The notes under the pieces: generated by a model
Seen by the model: only the letters and a program-made list of their open reading frames with translations
Database searches by the model: none
Told to the model about the DNA's origin: nothing
Origin: Theristus sp. LFF4_11
Lineage: Eukaryota > Nematoda > Chromadorea > Monhysterida > Xyalidae
Assembly: GCA_030248135.1 (NCBI GenBank)
Contig: JASANC010001108.1
Span: 37,224-101,223, forward strand
DNA length: 64,000 nucleotides
Direction: 5' to 3'
Part shown: piece by piece, positions 53,201 through 62,819 of the stretch
How positions within the stretch are numbered: position 1 is the first letter of the stretch
Layout of the letters: every line of letters starts with the position of its first letter
Position numbers and translations under genes: made by a program

Positions 53201-55850
53201 ACCACGGTTGCCACGCGAACACTTGCGTCGTGTACACAAGCGGCGGGCGACTGCAGGCGCGCACAAGCAGGCCGGTGCGTAGCTGTGCCGTTGTGTTTCT
53301 TGACCATCCAGTTCCTTTGTACTTTTTGAGCTCTTTGATCGCTCAAAATTGCTTGAACATTTGACATATACGTCGGGACAATTATTGTGTTTTGGTAGGC
53401 ATTGTACATGCACGTAGTTTTCGGGTGATTGGCTGTCACCGCGTACACTGTTACCCGTGCAACACCGCATGAACCAATCAGCGGACAGCATACTACACAC
53501 ATGCATAGCAACGGTTGGCTCGTGAATGTGTGGTCAACCAACTTTTTGTGGTGTCTAACTTTTCAGTATTGCATTTGAATTTCATTGTAAACCGAATGTG
53601 AGCACTAAATTTCAGTGATCAACCACAGCCAACCTAACATCGCTGGGTTGCTGTTGCAGGTGGCAAAGGGCGAAGAGTTGACGCATTGCTATGGGCCGCG
53701 AATCGACGTCTCCACCAGAGCGGAACGCCAACGCCAGCTGGCGGACGAGATGCACTTTCGATGTCACTGCGACGCGTGCACACTGCCAAAGTAAACAGCG
53801 ATGCTGCCGCTGCAGCTTTGTTGTCGTCATCGTCAACGAAACCTGTGAAAACAAACAACACCTCGATATTACACACGCCCCTTTTGCTCATTTGCTGCGT
53901 TTTCTGCGTAATTCTTTGTTTTCATCACAAATGAAGCTTGAAAACCCGCTTGCTCCTCCAGCTATCTGCGTGCTGACTCCGATCGCAGCGCGCTACGATG
54001 CGCGAACTGCCACAGCGGCTGGGTTCGCTTGCAGCCGCGGTCGGCCACGACAGACAGCAGCAAACTGGCGCAGATGCTCAAGAATTCCGATGGTTTGCCT
54101 CGGAAAAAACTGTTTTTACAAGTTTTTATGTATCTTGCGACCCTTTTGGCGCGTTAAAAAGACAAGAGTGGCAAAAGGCACGCTGATTTGCGTGCGACGC
54201 GGGCTGTTGCGGGCCAAGGCACGGGCCATTGCCCGCACAGCCTGCGGGGCGGGCCGGCGGGTCTTGGCCCAACCCGCCCGGCTTTTTTCCAGGAACATTC
54301 CCCCAGGCCCCACCAGCATAAAAATACCTCTAGCGTGCCCGCAGCCGCGACCCGCCAGCGAAAGGCTTGGCCCGCAACACCCCTATTGACAACGACGTGC
54401 TGGTCAAAACGAACTGCTAAACTTTTTGCTGATTTATTCAAAAATTCGTGCTACAGGTCAACTCGCGAAATGCGATACGTGCCACGACAAATGCGACTTG
54501 GACGTCGAGAAAATGAACAATGCCATCTGGAGATTGGTTCGCGCATATTCAACCATCTTGCGCTGCAAGCAAACTTGTTTTCAATTTCAGTTTGTTGTGA
54601 TATGCACAGTCACAGTCAAGCCACACTGACGCACTCACAAACACGAATGCCTCCAGCAATTGTGTGCATTTCGTGTGTTTATGTTTGACAGCATTGAACA
54701 GATTCACAAAATCAAGAATGTGAAAAAAATGCACAATTCCGTCTTACACTAAAAAACTAAACTGAGAAAAAACCACTGACTTGGCTACCACCGGTCCGGT
54801 TGGCTATTGACAATGCTTGCACCAACGATTCCTGATCAGTTTTTTTGCGCGTAAATGACAAACGCAGACTTTTTTCATCTGAAAAAAATACATAACACTT
54901 TTGAAAAAAACACTTATAGGTGCGACAAATAAAAGCGACCGCACGTAGCGAGCTCGAGAACGAAGAGCAAAGCGCGAGGGAGGCAACAGGCGCACAAGAA
55001 CTGCGGTCGCAACTGAACGGCTGGGCGGATCGACTGCATCCGAGCAACGGGATGCTGCTTGAGCTGAGAGCGGCCACAGCCGATGCGCTGCGATTGAAAG
55101 GTATGACCTATTTTTTGGAACGTGTCCCTCTGAAATGACGTCATGTGCCGCAAAACATGCGCTTGTCGTTCACAGCAAAGTTTAGCCGATTTTTTCCCGT
55201 AAACAATTGGTGAATGTCGAATCAGTCACACCAAACTGAAATTTTAGTGCCTGCACTTTGATAAACGAGCGTTTTTAAAGCAAATGACGTCATTTTAGTC
55301 CGGACACGTTTGAGTAAATTCCCAATACACACTTGTCCTTTGATGTTTTTTGTCCTTGTCGCCATTTCTTTCATGCTTCAGCGGAGGCCGCGACGTGTCA
55401 AAAAATTGGGAACCAATAGACCAATGCAATACCGAGACTTTTTTGCGTAAATCAAGCCAAAATGACCGAATCCAAAACCGTGACTTTTGAACAGTGAAAC
55501 CGAAACTGAAACGGGATTAATTTTATTAGAGAAACATTGAAAATCTAATTTTGAATGCAGACTCTTTGAAATTTTGAATTCATGCTCACCACATCTCTCT
55601 CCCGTTCACAGGCGACCGTGAAACCGCAGCGGCATTACTGATACTGGCACTGAAAACGTCGACGGAGCTTTTCGGAGCGTTCTCATTGAAAACAACCGCA
55701 CTTTGGCTTCAATTAGCACGTGTCTATCAAGGGTGGGACACGCGAAAATGCTGTCTGATTGGTGGCTTCGTTCTGTGGAGCTACAAAAGTCACTACGGAA
55801 CGGAGATGGCCTTTGAACAGCTGATGATAACGATTAGCAAGACCGACTGA
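50255..55850 (+). CDS. SMYD-type SET/MYND protein, third tandem copy, altered SET signature
   Basis: Exons 50255-50342, 50714-50880, 51242 to about 51370, 51764-52108, 52550-52759, 53095-53274, 53660-53790, 53962-54092, 54457-54536, 54920-55100, 55612-55850; phases agree at nearly all junctions. SET N-part: GRHVVARDALPPGSLVLSEL. MYND: FCDHCLNAI, HCDRCHDKQ, VYCSGECRA, YHEFEC. Then ILAVRLLLATP and a long Asn/Lys/Gln/Thr-rich insertion (NKKQSTKKSNNKSKKSDSNK). SET core: HKATAVFATAALLNHGCHAN, then KGEELTHCYGPRID. Post-SET: FRCHCDACTL, LRCANCHSG, KCDTCHDKC. The signature NHSCxPN is NHGCHAN here, losing both Ser and Pro, so activity may be altered. The exact donor of exon 3 is uncertain. Introns carry a SINE, a GC-rich inverted-repeat element and a family F element. 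Confidence 0.87.
52210..52445 (+). mobile_element. tRNA-derived SINE, copy 4 (SMYD-3 intron 4)
   Basis: A box-like GGGGTGGTTAACCGG near 52216 and B box CGTGGGTTCGAATGCACC near 52261, followed by a ~150-bp body. The tail GTGCCGAATAAAACAGAACA repeats AGAAC units. It lies between exons 51764-52108 and 52550-52759. Confidence 0.72.
54203..54388. repeat. GC-rich inverted-repeat element (SMYD-3 intron 8)
   Basis: Ends GTTGCGGGCCAAG and CTTGGCCCGCAAC are exact inverses about 150 bp apart. The interior is dominated by CGGGC, GGGCCGGCGGG and CCCGCC words and is much richer in G+C than the surrounding intron. No coding capacity is seen. Confidence 0.65.
55101..55330 (+). mobile_element. Family F element, copy 3; its terminus is the SMYD-3 5' splice site
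   Basis: The SMYD exon 54920-55100 ends with AAAG and the next base begins GTATGACCTATTTTTTGGAA, the element's left end, so the donor is element sequence. It continues with TGACGTCATGTGCCGCAAAA and AATGTCGAATCAGTCACACC and ends near 55330. The intron then runs on to 55611. Confidence 0.8.
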
Positions 55851-56239
55851 CCTTTGTACTGAAGCGTGTTTTGGTTTTTTCCGTCACTTTGTTGTTCTGC
55901 TGATTTGATGTGGTTGTCGGAGCAAGCGATATGTCATTTTTAGTAATTGTTAGCATTTTTTCATAAACTTTTGCAACGCAAGTCATTTTATTCTTAATGA
56001 TTCACAATTCAATTCAGATCACGCGTCCATGGACGCACTCCACGCTCACATATTCACCACGCAAAGAAACCCTAATTCCATGCCATTTCTATACGCCATT
56101 TACAAATACGTATAAATAATACATTCAAACTTGTTTTAAATCGATTCATCATGAAAAGTTTCATTTCCTGTACTTTCCCAGATTCTGTTTCCTAGTGACT
56201 TTCTATATGTACTTTCAGTGCAATTTACAGGATTATTAT
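55851..56239. other. Convergent 3' spacer between SMYD-3 and the Ly6-like gene
   Basis: A/T-rich; contains the 3' UTRs of two convergent genes. No other feature is seen. Confidence 0.4.
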
Positions 56240-57133
56240 TTACAAGAGTCCGTACAGTTCATGCGTCTTCACAATATCTTCATCGACCATCTTCTGCAGA
56301 TACGGACGCAGCATGGTGCCGTTGGTCGGTCGGTTGCACCCGTCGTAGTTGCACATGCAACGCAACAAGTACTCCAGCTCATCAGTGACGTATTTCTGAA
56401 AACGCGTTTCAGATTCTTCTTTCTTGTAACATCTTGAGTTTTTTTTTGAATGTTCAATATGTAGACATAACTGAGCAAAACTACCTCCACCCAGCAGACG
56501 GTCATGATGCGGAACCCTTCGTTTTCGTGACGATTTTCCATAGCACGAGCGAATAGCGTTGTGTCCGCATCTGAGAACAGAACGGGTCTTTAAAATTCTA
56601 TTTTCTGTTTCATGCATTGCCCGAAATGCAAAAAACGTGACGATACATACCACGGAAGTTGTTTTTAAATACAATATGTTGGAGCAAACCGTCTCGCATT
56701 CCGGTATACTGTGCCGCTACCATATCACCAGCCAGGCGGCCGATCCCTTGAATCCGTTCACAGTGGTTCCAATGTGCGTTGCGACGTAACGCAACTTCGC
56801 GTTCACCCTGGAACTGTGCGAGGATGGAAAATGTAAAGCCAATATGCAGCGTATGGTGTACACGGTAACCCGATTATTGTGCAGGGGTTATTTGCACGAA
56901 CATTATGAATGAGAACCAGTGAGTCATATCGGTGACGTTTAAGGAGCATTCATGAAACAGTATTTAGTGACCATGAAGCTATGTTTTAACACAGCTACGC
57001 GTCGTGCATTTTATGTCACTTTACACTGATTTACCTCAAGGTTGGTCGAACTTGTGTAACATTGGAGTGCCGTGGCAATTTCGCTGACACCAAACCACAT
57101 GAGCACGCCCAGCAGCATCACAGACGCGTTCAT
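56240..57133 (-). CDS. Ly6/uPAR-like small secreted or GPI-type protein
   Basis: Four phased exons on the minus strand (57133-57035, 56813-56651, 56570-56485, 56395-56240) give 167 residues. The signal peptide (ASVMLLGVLMWFGVSEIATA) is followed at once by LQCYTSSTNLE, the usual first strand of a Ly6/three-finger domain. The domain ends with LLRCMCNYDGCNRPTNGT, the C-x-C-N-x-D-x-C-N signature of invertebrate Ly6-like proteins. Between lie about 90 residues with few cysteines (NHCERIQ, MTVCWVE), so the fold is long and cysteine-poor for the family. There is no hydrophobic C-terminal tail (it ends VKTHELYGLL), so a GPI anchor is unlikely and the protein is probably secreted. A diverged copy of the last exon lies at 63599-63681. 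Function unknown. Confidence 0.75.
56943..57020. repeat. MITE family E, degraded copy in intron 1 of the Ly6-like gene
   Basis: GAGCATTCATGAAACAGTAT and TTTAGTGACC followed by AAGCTATGTTTTAACACAGC match the left two thirds of the family. The right arm is degraded. Confidence 0.6.
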
Positions 57134-60100
57134 TTCGATTTACTCAGCACTCGAAGTCTTCTGTTTCTATTTTGGCGTGTCTTGTTTCGTCGATGAAGTC
57201 TAGCAATTTGAACTGTGGCAATATTGCTCTCTGCTAATGAAGTTCTGTACGCACTTTTTGTAATGTGTGTTTATGATCTTTTATTTTGGTCCAGGAGACT
57301 AAGTGCGCGCAAAAATAGGTATAAAACAGGTGAATTAGGTGAAAGTGATCCGAGTGCCCTAAATAGAGCCGGATTGGTCGCATCGCGGATCGCAGTAACT
57401 TTATATTTTTTTATTTATTTTTTATTCATTTGCGTGTCTCGTATGTCCTACTTACCGTTGTGACTTTAATAAAAAAAACCTTTGGAAATGCACCGGAAAC
57501 CCGATCAAGTAAGACACACACCGTTCAATATTAATGTAACAATAATATTAATCAAACCCACGCAAACAAAGAATCGACACGGGTACAGTTAAATGCCATA
57601 TGCACACCCACCACGCAAAAAAGAATTCTATGCTATGCTATGAAAAGAAAGATTTTTTTTGTCGACCATCGGATTTTCTGCGGCATTTTGAATTTTTTTA
57701 AACTAATTAAAAAATTATTTTAAAACTTTTTTGAATCAAAAAACGGGATTTTCACTTTTTTTCGAATTTTAGTAAGTTGCCTATATCGCCTGGATCGTCC
57801 AGACGCCTTGTAACTGCCAACAGAAGACGAATACTTTTGTATATTTTATTGTCAAGCCGATTAACACTGATGAACGACAACGCACGACATGAATCAACCA
57901 ATGTGTAGAAAGTAGATTAACTGTTGCAAGGAAAGAAGATTGGCGGAAAAGAACAGTTTAGCGTTGAAACATTGGGATTTTGGCACGATCGTTGTATGGA
58001 CCTGACACCAGCTAACTGAAACTGTTTTTGTTCGTGCAGCACTGCCCAGATATACAAACTATGTACCGTAGGCCAAAAAAACTAACCGCGTTTCAAATTG
58101 CTCTATCTCTGGCTGGTTAGAGTAAAGACATAAGTCTGAAATTTAGAAATTTTCACAAAACTTAGGTTTACATAATATTTTTATTTACGCGTTTTTTGAC
58201 ATTTTTTTCAAAAAAAGTGAAAATTTTCACTTTTTGACTGAAAGGGCGGTGTGCAACAAGTGCACCACAAGGTAACTGTCGTTTGGTGTTGAAGACGTTA
58301 ATACGACTGGATGCACTGAAAACAAACCGATATTGAGGGCTTCAAAAAATGTAAGACGGTGTACGCAAGATTGATGCAGCCACTTGACTGCACCAGAAAT
58401 TGGTGATGAGCTTTCAACGTCGGCTGGGTGCCGTCATTGAAATCTGCGGTTCTCACACTGAGCAGCTGAACCAAAATCAGTTGCAAACTAACTCGGTGGT
58501 TCCATTAAATACGCAGCCCTTTTGGAAGAAAATTTGGATGATTATGTGAACATTTATTCGGAATGATGATAACTCAAAAAGTTAAAAACTGTTATTTTAC
58601 ACTTTTTTGAAAAAGATATCAAAAAACATCAACAAATGCAAAAAATATCAAAAATGTTGGAAAAAATGAATTGTACTTTTCGAATTGAGTTTGGTTCATT
58701 TGGCTTCAGTGTTGATATGAAGTTAATACGAAGCTAGACTAAAAATCGGTAGCATGGTGCATGGAATAAAGATCACCTGCGAAAGTGTTGAAAAGGTAAT
58801 CGGGTAATTACGGTGTAGTTTAGATGTCAAATTTTCATTTAATTCTTGATTTGAAATTGCACTTGAAAGTCTTAATTGCACTCTTAATCTTAATCGATTT
58901 TGATTGCACTCCAAACTGCGTCATGTCGTAAACATTCAAAATCGAGTGCTTGTATACTCGACATTTAAAGAAAATAAGATAGTAAAAACGTGGATCGTGC
59001 TGTGTGTATAACTTCAAGAGCAGCATACGTTATCTGAACTGTATGATAATGTCAATTGTATCTAACAAATACTGTAAATGAGGAAGTTTTTAGCCTGTCA
59101 TTGTTTTATTTTTACCCTGAAGCCAGCACAGCTGGGCACAGCCAAGCGGCAGGTGTTATGTGACGTATGTTTGGACTGCAGCACAGTTCATAAAAATGAA
59201 ATAACTTTATTTGTAATTTTAACATGGTGAACAGTAACGCGCGGTTTTAAAACATTAATCAGAGATTTAGACGTTTTTCGAAATGGTATTTTTTAAATAA
59301 TTTTAAGTTGCTTCACAAACCGCTTTTGTACAGGGTGGTCCACAAGTAGTGATGCCAACTTTGAAGCTCAATTATCCGGTGACACATGACTGCCGAAACG
59401 AAGAGCTTACTGCTTTGATTTAGCAGACCAATCCGCTGTATTACAAATCCAGTGATTCACCAATTTGCACAAACAGATGAAATTTAGCGATAACGCTTTT
59501 TTTCGTCTGACAAACAAACATTCTGATAATTTTACAACAATGTGCACAACGCTCTCAAACACCAGATACAAATATTTGTAGATGTAGATGTACATCATAT
59601 GTATAGATGCAGATGTTTGTGCAGATGCAAATGCAGATGTCGAATACCGGTTAAATTTCAGAAGCACACAACGGCTCAATCGAAACAGTACGTGTTCAGA
59701 TGAACCGCATAACGATTTTATGCTGCGGGCAAAATCTACCTACATCTGCATCGACATCTGCACGTGTTTCAGCATATGCATCTGAATTTTTTCACCGCAC
59801 ACATTGTAAAAGTGTATGTGATGCGACCATTTCGAATAGCCACCAATCTGGATTGCGGTTTTATTTTCTATGTCACATTGCCAACTGAACTCATCAACTA
59901 CAAAAAAGCAGATGGTTCGTTACGCCAGAGAAGCCGTGTGCAGAAGAACAGAACCGTTAAACAGCACATTTCCTTCTGAACTGCAACGTTCATTTAATCA
60001 ACTTGCCCATGTACAATTTCCAAACGCTTATGCTGAACATACTATGTTTTAAAAAGCAATAACTGGATACGGTGTTTTACATGCAAACCGCACTAACCAA

Positions 60101-60139
60101 ACAAAGTATTGATGTTGACACAAAAATGCCCAATATCTG
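57134..60139. other. Intergenic region, no gene recognised
   Basis: 3 kb of mostly A/T-rich DNA. The first part should hold the promoter of the Ly6-like gene. 59580-59790 has decayed GATGYA-type hexamer repeats in both orientations (TGCAGATGTTTGTGCAGATG and CTGCATCGACATCTGCACG). 59330-59365 (CAGGGTGGTCCACAAGTAG) resembles a transposon end, but no partner was found. Open frames here have no recognisable domains. Confidence 0.45.
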
Positions 60140-61228
60140 ATATTATCTAAAAATGCGGTGCATATAAAAGGAGGAATATGGCTTTGTGTAAGCAGTGAGA
60201 GACTTGGCTCGATAACTCTTTTCAAGCCTCTGATGTGGTACACACGGATACAAGTACATAAAAGCTATATTTTTGCGCCGCGTTTGTTTTACTGAAAAGT
60301 GTAAAACAGTTTTAAAATTATTTTTTAACTGTCCTTTCCAGTTTGGTCCGAAATCACATCATGTGCGAAATTCTGTGCAAATTCTGTGCAGAACTTCCGT
60401 AAATCAAGAATCTGTAAATTCTGTGCAAAAACAGAAAAATCAGAGACTGCAAAACATTGTTTCATGTGGTTTTATTGTTGCTAACGTACACATCGCTGTG
60501 TACACACCAGCATCAGTGACAAAAAGGTGTTGTATTCCGTTGATTTTCAGCCTTTTTACCAAACTCTAGTGGCAGGATAAACTGTCTGTCCAGTGAGTCG
60601 TTGCCTTTGCCACAGAAGAAGACCTTGCGTTCCCTAATGCCTAATAAACCTAATGCCTCTGCGATACACTTTGTCCTGGGCAAACCAGTACCAGCGATCT
60701 GAAGTCTGATCGTTATTTTGGTGGTTTAGTGGTCGCTAAATGCCCGAAATAAACCGCAAATGTTGAAGTTTTAATTTTCTACAAAGTACAGTATGGCCGA
60801 ATAAATAAGGCAGTCTCAATCAAGGCGAGCTTAGTCGCAGACTAGGAGTTGCCCTTCTCAAAAATGATAAGCTATCCGCCAATCGAGTGTGTAAAGGGAG
60901 AAATAATGCACACAACGGCACGAATTATCAATTAATTTTAAGAAACATGTAAAATTTGACACGCAATTGAGTTTCAGAACATCTTTTTTCTTTGATTCAA
61001 ATTTCGCGCGCTCCATGCACCCTGAAAAAAGCTGCCATGTTTAATCGGTCATACTGTACATGTGCAACCGAAATAGTGAATAAACGGCGCAAAATATGGC
61101 TCTTATGTACTTGTATCCGTGTGTACCACATCAGAGGCTTGAAAAGAGTTATCGAGCCAAGTCTCTCACTGCTTACACAAAGCCATATTCCTCCTTTTAT
61201 ATGCGTCTACCGCATTTTTAGATAATAT
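60140..61228. mobile_element. 1.1-kb TIR element with ~150-bp inverted arms, containing a family D copy
   Basis: Left arm about 60140-60286 and right arm about 61066-61228 are near-identical inverted copies, both containing TATTATCTAAAAATGCGG, AAAGGAGGAATATGGCTTTG and AGAGACTTGGCTCGATAACT. The middle has no transposase. A remnant of the same arm is at 31705-31752. The family D copy (60787-61058) lies directly inside the right arm. Confidence 0.8.
60787..61058. mobile_element. Family D TIR element, copy 2, nested
   Basis: Begins TACAGTATGGCCGAATAAAT and ends with the complement of TACAGTATGACCGATTAAAC. It aligns throughout with 8684-8952. TA at both ends again fits Tc1/mariner-type insertion. 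Confidence 0.78.
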
Positions 61229-61329
61229 TCTGACTTTTAAATAAGCCCCGAAGGTCGAACCAAATTCACATCTCGTTGGTCACACATTCTTCTAAACCCC
61301 GAATACCTCAGGGTTTTCATTTTTCGTTT

Positions 61330-62815
61330 TTTGGGCCGATTTCGCCTATGCTATTTCTACGGCCGATTCGCCCGACATCGTCACGATTCAGTATCTAGAA
61401 TTGCTCACATAAGAAAACTGACCCAAAAGCCGTGATCGGCGCAATGAATTACCATGGACAACACAGTTTTTTGCATTTGGACCGATTTCGCTAATTTCTA
61501 CGGCGGTTCGCCCGAAATCGTGACGATCCAGTATCTAGAGTTGCTCACATAAAAAACTAACCCAAAATCCGTGTTCAGCGCATTGAATTACCCTGGGTAA
61601 CACCCTTTTCTTGTTTTTCGTTTTTTGGACCGATTTCGCCAATTTCCATAGCCGATTCGCCCGAAATCCTCACGATTTAGTATCTAGAGTTGCTCACATA
61701 AAAAAACTAACCCAAAATCCGTGATCAGCGCATTGAGTTACCCTGGAAAACACCCTTTTCTTGTTTTTCGTTCCTGGACCGATTTCGCCAACTGCCACGG
61801 CCGATTCGCCCGAAATCGTCACGATTCAGCATCTAGAGGTGCTCACGTAAGAAAACTAACCCAAAATTCGTGACCAGCGCATTGAATTACTCTGAAAAAC
61901 ACCCTTTTCTTGTTTTTCGTTCCTGGACCGATTTCGCCAATTTCCACGACCGATTCGCCCGAAATCGTCATGATTCAGTATCTAGAGTTGCTCACGTAAG
62001 AAAACTAACCCAAAATCCGTGATTAGCGCATTGAATTACCCTGGAAAACACCCTTTTCTTGTTTTTCGTTCCTGGACCGATTTCGCCAACTGCCACGGCC
62101 GATTCGCCCGAAATCGTCACGATTCAGCATCTAGAGGTGCTCACGTAAGAAAACTAACCCAAAATTTGTGATCTGCGGATTGAATTACCCTGGAAAACAC
62201 CTTTTTCTTGTTTTTTGTTCCTGGACCGATTTCGCCAACTTCCACGGCCGATTCGCCCGAAATCGTCACGATTCAGCAGAGTTGCTCACGTAAGAAAACT
62301 AACCCAAAATTCGTGATCAGCGGATTGAATTACCATGGAAAACAACCTTTTCTTGTTTTTTGTTCCTGGACCGATTTCGCCAACTTCCACGGCCGATTCG
62401 CCCGAAATCGTCACGATTCAGCATCTAAAGTTGCTCACGTAAAAAAAACTAACCCAAAATTCGTGATCAGCGGATTGAATTACCCTGGAAAACACCCTTT
62501 TCTTGTTTTTTGTTCCTGGACCGATTTCGCCAACTTCCACGGCCGATTCGCCCGAAATCGTCACGATTCAGCATCTAGAGTTGCTCACGTAAGAAAACTA
62601 ACCCAAAATTCGTGATCAGCGCATTGAATTACCCTGGAAACACCCTTTTCTTGTTTTTCGTTCCTGGACCGATTTCGCCGATTTCCACGGCCGATTCGCC
62701 CGAAATCGTCACGATTCAGCATCTAGAGTTGCTCACGTAAGAAAACTAACCCAAAATCCGTGATCAGCGCATTGAATTTCTACGGACTAAACATTTCTCT
62801 TATTTTTCGTAGCTC
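61330..62815 (+). repeat. ~149-bp minisatellite, about ten copies
   Basis: The unit contains GACCGATTTCGCCAA, CGGCCGATTCGCCCGAAATC and TCACGATTCAGCATCTAGAG, then TTGCTCACGTAAGAAAAC, TAACCCAAAATTCGTGATCA and ACACCCTTTTCTTG. It recurs with starts near 61349, 61479, 61630, 61778, 61927, 62076, 62225, 62370, 62519 and 62671. The first two copies are the most diverged and shorter; later copies are nearly identical, indicating recent expansion at the right. Because 149 is not a multiple of three, the open frame at 62208-62615 changes register from copy to copy and is not a gene. Confidence 0.92.
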
Positions 62816-62819
62816 AGAC

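Noticed and set aside
59330..59365. Transposon terminus (CAGGGTGGTCCACAAGTAG)
   Set aside because: It looks like a DNA transposon end, but no inverted partner or second copy was found in the window.
62208..62615. 135-residue open frame with internal repeats
   Set aside because: It is made of ~149-bp minisatellite units whose length is not a multiple of three, so each copy is read in a different frame; there is no start context or splice evidence.
61330..62815. CRISPR-like array
   Set aside because: Units are ~149 bp with no short repeat/unique spacer pattern, and the genome is eukaryotic.
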